Under the pieces are notes generated by a model. That model searched no databases, was not told where the DNA came from, and saw only the letters and a program-made list of their open reading frames with translations. From the NCBI GenBank assembly GCA_031289445.1, contig JAITPL010000165.1:1-8191 (forward strand): DNA of 8,191 nt, written 5' to 3'. Shown here one piece after another: positions 1-5,723 of the stretch. This DNA is from Tannerella sp. GTDB lineage: Bacteria > Bacteroidota > Bacteroidia > Bacteroidales > Tannerellaceae. Numbering within the stretch: position 1 is the first letter of the stretch; the number at the start of each line of letters is the position of its first letter. The position numbers were made by a program, and so were the translations under genes.

Positions 1-402
1 CAGACTGTCTTTCTGTAGCTCCATAATCTTTGACGCCAAGGTCTGCCTGAGGTTTAAGATAGCACGACGACCGAATGATTCAAAAAAGACTTCATCTGTT
101 ACTTCCTCGCCGATTTGAGAGTCGGGGTCAATCGTAAGAGCTTCGGTCAGGGTTACCTGAAGGTTTGAATCATTAAGCTCTTCGTCGGAAACGACCTGCC
201 GGTTACGCCATATCTCAAAGTCGCCCTTTTCGGGATTGATGATAACGTCATAGTTCTCGTCAGTGCCAAACATCTTGCCAATGACGCTACGAAACGATTC
301 TTCCAAGACATTGACCATAGTTTCCTTGTCAATATTCTTCAAATCCTTGAATTCAGCCAGTGTGTCTATCATGCTGACCGATTCTTCTCTTCTCTTAGCC
401 AT
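1..402 (-). CDS. nusA: Transcription termination/antitermination factor NusA, N-terminal part (cut by left edge)
   Basis: The first 134 codons are present, from an ATG at 402 to the window edge, all open. The product starts MAKRREESVSMIDTLAEF and continues with a FKDLKNIDKETMVNVLEESF-like block, which is the usual start of Bacteroidetes NusA; this part is the N-terminal domain that contacts RNA polymerase near the RNA exit channel. The S1 and KH RNA-binding domains lie outside the window. NusA binds the elongating polymerase and modulates pausing, termination and antitermination. It starts 2 bp after the rimP stop, so the two are almost certainly co-transcribed and perhaps translationally coupled. 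An in-frame ATG at 372 (residue 11) could also serve, but the ATG at 402 fits family members and the tight junction. The call rests on recognised N-terminal sequence and on the classic rimP-nusA(-infB) order. Confidence 0.93.
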   Translation of the reverse strand, partial: MAKRREESVSMIDTLAEFKDLKNIDKETMVNVLEESFRSVIGKMFGTDENYDVIINPEKGDFEIWRNRQVVSDEELNDSNLQVTLTEALTIDPDSQIGEEVTDEVFFESFGRRAILNLRQTLASKIMELQKDSL

Positions 403-404
403 AA

Positions 405-869
405 TTAAAATCTAATTAAATATTTTGTTTGTTTTATTGCTTTATAATCATACGTAATGTCTTCATAGACAGAGGATTTGCGTTTCTCGCCCTCTACCTT
501 TACCTTCTTCTCTACCGTAACGGTAGTCTTCGTTTCGTCGGCGGCCTTGAGGACGCCTTTGACCTTGCCGCCTTCTTTCAGCGAGATCTCTACTTCCTTG
601 CCGATGAACTTGCCGTACTGCCGGGGAACTTTCAGCGGCGCCGTAAGCCCTGCCGAGCCTACCTCCAACTCGTAATCCTCCTTCTCGCGGTCAAGACCGG
701 CTTCAATATGCCGACTCAGGGCTGCACAATCGTCAATGCTGACGCCCCGGTCGTTGTCAATCTCGACAGTGATGAAATTGTCGGGGCTTACCGTTACGTC
801 AACAAGATAGTTGTCCGTTCCTTTCAATTTATCCTCCGTCAAACTGTGTATAATGTCTCTATCAATCAT
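405..869 (-). CDS. rimP: Ribosome maturation factor RimP
   Basis: This 154-aa protein matches the usual RimP length (about 150 aa). RimP is a cytoplasmic factor that assists maturation of the 30S subunit. Visible family features are the N-terminal alpha/beta domain with VEIDNDRGVSIDDCAALSR (about residues 35-53), where the invariant Asp/Asn-rich turn and the C-x-x-L-S-R helix sit, followed by YELEVGSAGLTAPLK (66-80), the Bacteroidetes version of the Y-x-L-E-V-S-S-P-G motif. A C-terminal SH3-like beta domain (about 85-154) includes K-V-K-G-V-L and ends in YKAIKQTKYLIRF. The ATG at 869 has no Shine-Dalgarno sequence, as usual in this phylum. It is the first gene of a unit with nusA, behind a good promoter (937-967) and a terminator-like leader hairpin (882-908). 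Confidence 0.95.
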   Translation of the reverse strand: MIDRDIIHSLTEDKLKGTDNYLVDVTVSPDNFITVEIDNDRGVSIDDCAALSRHIEAGLDREKEDYELEVGSAGLTAPLKVPRQYGKFIGKEVEISLKEGGKVKGVLKAADETKTTVTVEKKVKVEGEKRKSSVYEDITYDYKAIKQTKYLIRF

Positions 870-881
870 ATATTTAAAAAG

Positions 882-908
882 AGAAAGGGAACTTTCCGCC
901 CCCTTTCT
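882..908 (-). promoter_or_regulatory. Terminator-like hairpin in the rimP-nusA leader
   Basis: Read on the minus strand, AGAAAGGG and CCCTTTCT form a perfect 8-bp stem around an 11-nt loop, followed by CTTTTT and then the rimP ATG 12 nt beyond the stem. It lies downstream of the predicted rimP promoter, so it could attenuate rimP-nusA transcription or hide the translation start. Equally it could be the terminator for dapA read-through. The sequence alone does not choose between these. Confidence 0.5.
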
Positions 909-936
909 TTTGAGTTAATACAAAGAAAAATCGCTG

Positions 937-967
937 CAAAGATACTTATATTTTTGTGATTTACAAA
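937..967 (-). promoter_or_regulatory. Bacteroidetes-type vegetative promoter for rimP-nusA
   Basis: On the minus strand TTTG (967-964), 19 bp, then TATCTTTG (944-937) match the known Bacteroides consensus TTTG / TAnnTTTG at about -33 and -7, with the expected spacing. The predicted start lies near 930, giving a leader of about 60 nt that contains the hairpin at 882-908. Confidence 0.75.
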
Positions 968-1015
968 ATTTTTTTCATAATTCTTCGCTAAGCCCTCAAA
1001 AATCCCTGATTTTGC

Positions 1016-1040
1016 CCTTCTACCTTCTACCTTCTACCTT
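1016..1040. repeat. 7-bp tandem repeat across the dapA stop codon
   Basis: CTTCTAC (plus strand; GTAGAAG on the coding strand) is repeated three full times plus a partial copy. In the dapA frame it encodes the last residues V-E-G-R-R, and the TAG stop is itself made by the third copy. The period of 7 means that a change in copy number shifts the frame of whatever lies downstream. Confidence 0.85.
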
Positions 1041-1925
1041 TATATTCAGTTTGCGCAGTACTTCGCGGATTTTCTCGAAAGTAGTGATACGGGTGGGGAC
1101 GAGGGGCAGGCGCAGGCGATTCTCAATGAATCCCATCATGTTGAGCATGCTTTTGACCCCTGCCGGATTGCCGTCCACAAACAGCAACTCGAACAGCTCT
1201 GCAAAACGCGAATGAATGATACGCGCATTGGTATAGTCGCCTTCGAGCGCCAGCCTTACCATGCGACTGAACTCTTTAGGAAAGGCGTTGCCTATGACCG
1301 AAATAACGCCTACGGCGCCAAGAGCTATAAGAGGAAAAGTGATGCCGTCGTCGCCCGAAATAACTTGAAAAGCAGCCGGTTTATTCTTGATAATGTCATC
1401 CATCTGGCTGATGAGGCCGGATGCTTCCTTGACGGCGGTTATGTTCTCGCAGTCGTAGGCAAGGCTAAGCGTCGTTTTCGCCAACATGTTAGCGCCGGTA
1501 CGCCCCGGCACGTTATACAGCACTACCGGTAGCGGCGAAGCTCGCGATACAGCTTTAAAGTGCTGATATATACCTTCTTGTGATGGCTTATTGTAGTAAG
1601 GCACAACCGACAGGATGGCGTCAATACCTTTGAAATCAGTTTGTTCCAGTTGACGAATCAGGTTGCGCGTACAGTTACCGCCCACGCCAAGCACCACAGG
1701 TATGCGGCGTCCGACCCGCTCGACTACTATCTGTGTTATCTCCTTTTTCTCTTCTTCGCAGAGCGAGGGCGTCTCAGCCGTTGTGCCGAGAGTTACTATG
1801 TAGTCGCTTCCGTTATCGACGAGGTGGTCAACCATCCTTGTTAACGCCTCATAATCAACACTTTCGTTTTCTTTAAAAGGCGTTATCAAGGCAACGCCCA
1901 TTCCATGTAAATCTATGTTAGACAT
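1020..1925 (-). CDS. dapA: 4-hydroxy-tetrahydrodipicolinate synthase
   Basis: This 301-aa class I aldolase condenses pyruvate with aspartate semialdehyde, the first committed step of the lysine and diaminopimelate pathway, in the cytoplasm. Family landmarks are all present: GTTAETPSL (47-55) in the pyruvate-binding position, SVVPYYNKPSQEG (106-118) with the catalytic tyrosine of the proton relay, VVLYNVPGRTG (134-144) with the second tyrosine and the arginine that binds the substrate carboxylate, and ITAVKEASG (162-170) where K166 is the Schiff-base lysine. GDDG (191-194) and the C-terminal helical part follow. Length is normal (about 290-300). The ATG at 1925 begins MSNIDLHGMGVALITPF, the expected family start, with a -7 box about 24 bp upstream. 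The last residues come from a heptamer repeat. The gene is followed by a 150-bp gap and rimP on the same strand. Confidence 0.97.
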   Translation of the reverse strand: MSNIDLHGMGVALITPFKENESVDYEALTRMVDHLVDNGSDYIVTLGTTAETPSLCEEEKKEITQIVVERVGRRIPVVLGVGGNCTRNLIRQLEQTDFKGIDAILSVVPYYNKPSQEGIYQHFKAVSRASPLPVVLYNVPGRTGANMLAKTTLSLAYDCENITAVKEASGLISQMDDIIKNKPAAFQVISGDDGITFPLIALGAVGVISVIGNAFPKEFSRMVRLALEGDYTNARIIHSRFAELFELLFVDGNPAGVKSMLNMMGFIENRLRLPLVPTRITTFEKIREVLRKLNIKVEGRR

Positions 1926-1948
1926 CTGAATAATTTTGTTTTGAGGCG

Positions 1949-1956
1949 CAAAAATA
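1949..1956 (-). promoter_or_regulatory. Possible -7 box of the dapA promoter
   Basis: The minus strand reads TATTTTTG, a match to TAnnTTTG, 24 bp before the dapA ATG. I do not see a TTTG at the expected -33 distance, so the promoter is only half supported. If real, the dapA leader would be very short (about 15-20 nt). Confidence 0.45.
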
Positions 1957-2090
1957 GTAATAAATTATGAATAACGACGACTTTTGCAAGCTCATAATTT
2001 CATGAATCCTCAGCAGTTCGCTTCAAGGCATTGCCCTTGCCGTCAAAATCGGACATGCAAAAAGGAGTTGCAATTTTTTTTCTCTCTTCA

Positions 2091-2118
2091 TGCAACATTT
2101 TACGAAAATCTCCGTCTA
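2091..2118 (+). promoter_or_regulatory. ECF-sigma-type promoter upstream of the secreted-protein/OMP operon
   Basis: TGCAAC (2091-2096), exactly 16 bp, then CGTCTA (2113-2118) fits the bipartite pattern of ECF sigma factors (AAC in the -35 element, CGTC in the -10, 16-bp spacer as in Bacillus sigma-X/W promoters), and resembles leaders I associate with ECF sigma genes in Bacteroidetes. A T-rich stretch lies just upstream. A start near 2125 would give a leader of about 185 nt. Motif reading only; the cognate sigma factor is unknown. Confidence 0.55.
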
Positions 2119-2160
2119 TACCATATACATAATATGTACGGATATGTTAAAGTTTATGCA

Positions 2161-2195
2161 TTTGGACGCTGTTTGAAAAATAAGCCGTATATTTG
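2161..2195 (+). promoter_or_regulatory. Possible vegetative promoter for the secreted-protein gene
   Basis: TATATTTG (2188-2195) matches the TAnnTTTG -7 box. The upstream TTTG copies are badly spaced: 2161-2164 is 23 bp away and 2172-2175 only 12 bp, against about 19-21 expected. It is therefore a weaker candidate than the rimP promoter. A start near 2202 would leave a leader of about 108 nt. Confidence 0.45.
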
Positions 2196-2295
2196 TGATT
2201 ATTTTGGAATAAAAACAGACCAAGTATTAAACCATTGGCTTAGTTTAGCATCTAAGTACTAAAGAGATAATACTCTTGTCAAACTAATTAATTAT

Positions 2296-2301
2296 AGGAG
2301 G
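2296..2301 (+). promoter_or_regulatory. Perfect Shine-Dalgarno AGGAGG, unusual for this phylum
   Basis: AGGAGG lies 8 nt before the ATG at 2310, an ideal spacing, and fixes this start. No other gene start in the window has anything comparable. Bacteroidota genes generally lack Shine-Dalgarno sequences, because the anti-SD end of 16S rRNA is normally masked in their ribosomes. Confidence 0.8.
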
Positions 2302-2309
2302 AAATTGAA

Positions 2310-3872
2310 ATGAAAACTTTGAAAATTACTTCATTTTTGGCGATGATAGCAATGACTGTCGGCGCCTATGCACAGGAAGAATTTGTGGATGATGTTTACT
2401 TCTCTTCAGGTAAGAGCAAAAGCAAGAAGACCACAAAAGTCGAAACCCTTACACCGACTACGTCATCAGCTACGAGCCGCGCTTTGACTACGACGCCCGC
2501 AACAACGACAACTGCGGCAAGTCGGTCTAACAGCTATGAATCGACAGGCGGCATGTCAGCCTCGTCGTACAGCGGCTATGACATGATGGATGTTGACGCA
2601 TACAACCGTCGCTCTTCGAGCGGCGAAGCTGCCGATAATTATAGCTATGATGCTTATTATGAGGAAGATGCTTATTATGATGATGATACGATAATCAGTG
2701 ATGTTCGTCGCTCGGACCTCGACTATTCGGAACGCATCATACGCTATCACTCGCCAAGCAAGATAACCATTGCCGGCTCGAATAACGTCAATCTCTATCT
2801 CAGCGACGGATTCTATTCGTATGACTACGACACATACGACGGCGGCGTTGACGTCAATATCAATATCGGTAACAACTATGGATCCGGATATGGATATGGA
2901 TCCGGATATGGATATGGCTACGACCCGTTCTACTACAACTCGTGGTACAGACCTTACTGGGGTTGGGGCTATCGCGGCTTCTACAGTGGATGGTACTCGC
3001 CCTGGTACAATGACTGGTACTACGGCTGGGGAGGCTATTACGGAGGTTACTACGGCGGCTATTATGGTGGCTACTACGGTGGCTGGGGCGGTTATTACGG
3101 AGGCTATTACGGCGGAGGCTGGGGCTACGGACATAACCACCACTACAATACACCCTATTATCGCAATCAGTACGGACGCGCTGCAACGAGCGGTACACGC
3201 GCAGGCGGTCGCTATGCAAGTTCCAACACGGCAGGCTCGCGTTCAGCTATTTCATCTTCGGGACGCAACGCTTCGGGACGCAGCACTTCTGTAATCCGCG
3301 ATAATGCTACACGTAGCGCCACAACAAGAGACGGTAGCGTCTCTCGCGCCGAAACAAACAGATCCGTCAACAGCAACAGAACTGTCAGCAGCGACAGATC
3401 AGTTAACAGCGACAGAACGGTCAGCAGCGACAGGACGGTCAACAGTAACAGAGCTGTCAACAGCGAAGCAACTTCAGGTCGCACCGTAAGGCGTGCATCG
3501 GACGAGACTTCGACCAGCAGAACAACAACAACAACCCCGACCGTAACACGCACGGAACGTACCCGCAGCGCTTCGGATGCAAACACTGCCAATTCAAGCG
3601 ACAGCAAAACATCCACAACGGTCAATCGCAGCTCGTCAACAGTCAATCGCAGTTCGTCAACAGTCAATAGCAGTTCGTCAACAGTCAATCGCAGTACGCC
3701 GTCAACATCATCTTCAAGCAGCAGTCGCTCGATATCGACTCCAAGCTCATCATCATCGAGCAGCAGTGGAAGCAGCGGCACCACTTCCTCAAGCAGCCGT
3801 TCAAGTAGCGGAAGCAGCAGCGGAAGTAGCAGCAGTTCGAGTGGAGGCAGTCGTTCCGGCGGTCGAAGGTAA
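2310..3872 (+). CDS. Secreted low-complexity Ser/Gly/Tyr-rich repeat protein, function unknown
   Basis: This 520-aa protein has a clear signal peptide (MKTLKITSFLAMIAMTVGAYA, cut before QEEF), so it is exported. The mature part is a series of compositional blocks: a Thr/Ser-rich stretch (40-75); an acidic Asp/Tyr-rich stretch (88-140); a short block that looks like folded sequence (about 142-188, with RIIRYHSPSKITIAG and NNVNLYLSDGFYSYDYD); a Gly/Tyr/Trp-rich stretch with GSGYGY twice and many YYGG units (189-275); a basic Ser/Arg part with six hexapeptides of the R-(S/T/A)-V-(N/S)-S-(N/D/E) type (351-386); four TVNRSSS-like heptads (437-463); and a poly-Ser tail ending SRSGGRR. I do not recognise a named family. 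No lipobox, transmembrane helix or type IX C-terminal domain is evident. It may be a surface or matrix-like structural protein, but this is only composition-based inference. It is co-directional with the downstream OMP gene 23 bp away. Confidence 0.8.
   Translation: MKTLKITSFLAMIAMTVGAYAQEEFVDDVYFSSGKSKSKKTTKVETLTPTTSSATSRALTTTPATTTTAASRSNSYESTGGMSASSYSGYDMMDVDAYNRRSSSGEAADNYSYDAYYEEDAYYDDDTIISDVRRSDLDYSERIIRYHSPSKITIAGSNNVNLYLSDGFYSYDYDTYDGGVDVNINIGNNYGSGYGYGSGYGYGYDPFYYNSWYRPYWGWGYRGFYSGWYSPWYNDWYYGWGGYYGGYYGGYYGGYYGGWGGYYGGYYGGGWGYGHNHHYNTPYYRNQYGRAATSGTRAGGRYASSNTAGSRSAISSSGRNASGRSTSVIRDNATRSATTRDGSVSRAETNRSVNSNRTVSSDRSVNSDRTVSSDRTVNSNRAVNSEATSGRTVRRASDETSTSRTTTTTPTVTRTERTRSASDANTANSSDSKTSTTVNRSSSTVNRSSSTVNSSSSTVNRSTPSTSSSSSSRSISTPSSSSSSSSGSSGTTSSSSRSSSGSSSGSSSSSSGGSRSGGRR
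2880..2915 (+). repeat. Two tandem 18-bp repeats encoding GSGYGY
   Basis: GGATCCGGATATGGATAT occurs twice in tandem with no mismatch, in frame, encoding residues 191-202. Exact identity at the DNA level points to recent duplication. Confidence 0.9.
3033..3122 (+). repeat. 12-bp in-frame repeats encoding Gly-Gly-Tyr-Tyr units
   Basis: Degenerate copies of a TA(T/C)TA(T/C)GG(A/C/T)GG(C/T) unit are interrupted once by a Trp codon (GGWGG). They encode the YYGG-rich core at about residues 242-271 of the secreted protein. The copies differ mainly at third codon positions, so the peptide is better conserved than the DNA. Confidence 0.8.
3360..3467 (+). repeat. Six 18-bp in-frame repeats encoding R-x-V-x-S-x hexapeptides
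   Basis: Six consecutive units give RSVNSN, RTVSSD, RSVNSD, RTVSSD, RTVNSN and RAVNSE. The DNA units share a core of GTCA(A/G)CAG, with small differences between copies. Confidence 0.85.
3618..3698 (+). repeat. Four 21-bp in-frame repeats encoding TVNRSSS heptads
   Basis: The copies are nearly identical in DNA (core TCGTCAACAGTCAATCGCAG) and encode TVNRSSS, TVNRSSS, TVNSSSS and TVNRST. The run leads directly into the poly-Ser tail. Confidence 0.85.
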
Positions 3873-3895
3873 TGACAATTTAAAATTACAGACGT

Positions 3896-5527
3896 ATGAA
3901 AAAAATCGTATATATAGCAGGCATTTTGATGCTTGCGTGCAGTACAAGTGTGTTTGCACAGGGTAATGAGATAGATGCTTATACCCTGAGCAACACCGAG
4001 TTAAGCGGTACAGCCCGCTCAATGGCAATGGGAGGAGCTTTCGGAGCTTTGGGTGGCGACATCTCGGTATTGTCAACTAATCCGGCCGGACTTGGGATAT
4101 ATCGCAGTTCGGAGATTTCAGGTACATTCGACCTCTCGACGGCTTCGAGTTCTACCAACTGGAACGGGATGAAAAACAACCTTAGCCGCACCGGCTTTAC
4201 TCTTGACAATTTCGGCTTTCAACTGTATTTCCCTACAGGTTCGGATGGTGGCATAATGAACTGGAACCTCGGTTTCTCGTTCAACCGCCTGAAAAACTTT
4301 AACCGCAAATACCGCATGGAAAGCAATGGACAGGATTTTTCGCTGGCCGACTACACCGCCTCGAAGGCGTCCTACATCGACGAACGAGACTTGCAGTACG
4401 TCAAAGACGAATATGACCCTTACTACAACTCTAACCTTTCCGGACAATGGCTTTCCGTATTGGGCTATGAAGCGGGAATGTTCGGCAACATCACAGGGAA
4501 CGGCAACAACATCTATCACAACGCCTTTGGAAGGTGGAACGGCGACAACTGGAACATATCCGGCCCCAGCTCTACCATGCTGGCTGTAACCGAAAGCGGC
4601 TCGGTCGATGAGTACAACATCGGCCTGGGTACCAATATCTTGAACATAGTCTTTCTCGGCACCTCGCTTTCATTCACCGAAATCAACTATCGCATGACTT
4701 CGACATACGATGAACAGTTCAAGAGCGCCCCTAATATGGTTGGCCGCGTAGAAACCGACGACCTCTATTTAGACAACCGGCTCAACACCGAAGGCAGCGC
4801 CGTATCAATCAATGTCGGCGCTATCGTCAACCTTGAGCTGCTGCGTCTGGGAGTTGCCTACAACTCGCCTCGCTACTACAATATGACCGATTACTACAAC
4901 GCGGACGCCGGCAGCTATATCAACGGTTACGATCAACCCGAAGCCAAGTCGAGCACTCCTAACGATTCCTATTCGGAATACTCGTTCAGGTCGCCGGATA
5001 AATGGACATTCAGCGCCGCGCTGCTCTTCGGACAGTTTGCCCTCGTAAGCGCCGACTACGAGCTGACGAACTATGGCAAGATGCGTTTTGCGGACAGGGA
5101 CGGCGACGATTACGGATACGAGATGAACAAGGACATCAAGTCTGACTTCTCTTCGAGCAATGCCCTGCGGCTGGGCGTCGAGGTGAAAGTAACTCCGCGG
5201 CTTGCTATCCGCGCGGGCTATGCTACGCAGCTATCGCCCATGAGCGACAAGCTGGTCAATAACGACGTCGAGGTCATGCCTTCGGGCACTATCCCTCACT
5301 TCACGACCTCGTCAAATGCGGTGAACTACTACACCTTAGGCTTTGGATACCGCTTTACGCCCAACATATTCATGGACTTCGCCTACATCCTACGCAAGTA
5401 TGACGGAAAGGCGTATGCCTTCTCAAGCACCTACTACAAGGATTATGACTTTGACGTTATTTCAACACCGGCATCCCTCACATCCAGCTCAACAAGGCTG
5501 GCTCTGACTTTGGGATATAAATTCTAA
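3896..5527 (+). CDS. OmpP1/FadL-family outer-membrane beta-barrel protein
   Basis: This 543-aa protein has a signal peptide (MKKIVYIAGILMLACSTSVFA, cut before QGNEID). The conserved N-terminal block GTARSMAMGGAFGALGGD followed by SVLSTNPAGLGIYRSSE (about 38-73) is the hallmark of the Bacteroidetes branch of the OmpP1/FadL/TodX family, often labelled 'hemin receptor' without proof. The rest alternates hydrophobic and aromatic strands, as in a beta-barrel, with strand-like C-terminal segments such as YYTLGFGYRF and a final strand ending LALTLGYKF with the terminal Phe expected of outer-membrane proteins. FadL relatives carry hydrophobic compounds such as long-chain fatty acids across the outer membrane; the actual substrate here cannot be read from the sequence. 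It follows the secreted repeat protein by 23 bp, so they likely share a transcript, and a strong terminator follows. No Shine-Dalgarno sequence precedes its ATG. Confidence 0.88.
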   Translation: MKKIVYIAGILMLACSTSVFAQGNEIDAYTLSNTELSGTARSMAMGGAFGALGGDISVLSTNPAGLGIYRSSEISGTFDLSTASSSTNWNGMKNNLSRTGFTLDNFGFQLYFPTGSDGGIMNWNLGFSFNRLKNFNRKYRMESNGQDFSLADYTASKASYIDERDLQYVKDEYDPYYNSNLSGQWLSVLGYEAGMFGNITGNGNNIYHNAFGRWNGDNWNISGPSSTMLAVTESGSVDEYNIGLGTNILNIVFLGTSLSFTEINYRMTSTYDEQFKSAPNMVGRVETDDLYLDNRLNTEGSAVSINVGAIVNLELLRLGVAYNSPRYYNMTDYYNADAGSYINGYDQPEAKSSTPNDSYSEYSFRSPDKWTFSAALLFGQFALVSADYELTNYGKMRFADRDGDDYGYEMNKDIKSDFSSSNALRLGVEVKVTPRLAIRAGYATQLSPMSDKLVNNDVEVMPSGTIPHFTTSSNAVNYYTLGFGYRFTPNIFMDFAYILRKYDGKAYAFSSTYYKDYDFDVISTPASLTSSSTRLALTLGYKF

Positions 5528-5544
5528 TTTTACTTTTGTACTCG

Positions 5545-5581
5545 AAAGGCGGGGGTTTTGTACAAGATTCCCGCCTTTTTT
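5545..5581 (+). terminator. Intrinsic terminator after the FadL-type gene
   Basis: AAAGGCGGG (5545-5553) pairs with CCCGCCTTT (5570-5578), giving a GC-rich stem around a 16-nt loop that runs into T6. It lies 18 bp after the stop codon and separates this unit from the sigma-factor gene. Confidence 0.9.
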
Positions 5582-5600
5582 ACAAAAAAACCGGTAAAAA

Positions 5601-5633
5601 CTTGCACCTTGTCTAATAATAGTTGTATCTTTG
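5601..5633 (+). promoter_or_regulatory. Vegetative promoter of the sigma-factor gene
   Basis: TATCTTTG (5626-5633) is identical to the -7 box of the rimP promoter. CTTG (5601-5604) sits 21 bp upstream as an imperfect -33 element. A start near 5640 gives a leader of about 84 nt. The factor thus appears to be made from a housekeeping promoter rather than one of ECF type. Confidence 0.65.
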
Positions 5634-5723
5634 CAGCCACAAACTTTTTAAAATCAATGTCAAACTTAAAAATTATCTGCCTATAGCATACACATTACTT
5701 CGAAACCAATTAAATTAAAAGTA

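Larger units (their letters stand above)
1926..2309. other. Divergent intergenic region, probably regulatory
   Basis: These 384 bp separate dapA (leftward) from the secreted-protein gene (rightward). No convincing gene is seen; the open frames here are short and do not resemble known proteins. The region holds a -7 box for dapA (1949-1956), an ECF-type promoter (2091-2118), a vegetative -7 box (2188-2195), two small inverted repeats in the plus-strand leader (CTTAG 2239-2243 with CTAAG 2252-2256; AAGAG 2262-2266 with CTCTT 2273-2277) and a strong ribosome binding site (2296-2301). A T-rich run at about 2073-2081 precedes the ECF motif. Confidence 0.6.

Noticed and set aside
999..1013. Small stem AAAATC/GATTTT after the dapA stop as a terminator
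   Set aside because: Only six mostly A-T pairs with a 3-nt loop; too weak to call.
2055..2081. TGCAA/TTGCA stem followed by a T-run as a plus-strand terminator
   Set aside because: A 5-bp stem only, and no plus-strand gene lies upstream of it; the T-run more likely belongs to the promoter region.
2000..2098. A 32-codon minus-strand ORF (starts MLHEERKK, ends TAEDS) upstream of dapA
   Set aside because: It is short, has no recognised family or start signal, and overlaps the ECF-type promoter on the other strand; best treated as chance.
1984..2262. A 92-codon plus-strand open frame in the divergent region
   Set aside because: Composition rich in Cys, His and aromatics without domain signs; it spans two predicted promoters. 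Only its last 42 codons are kept as a weak leader-ORF idea.
2556..3143. Long antisense open frame rich in Val/Ile/Ala opposite the secreted-protein gene
   Set aside because: It mirrors the Tyr/Gly/Asp-rich repeats on the other strand, which rarely produce stops; it has no independent start or family features. The same holds for the antisense frame at 3212-3784.
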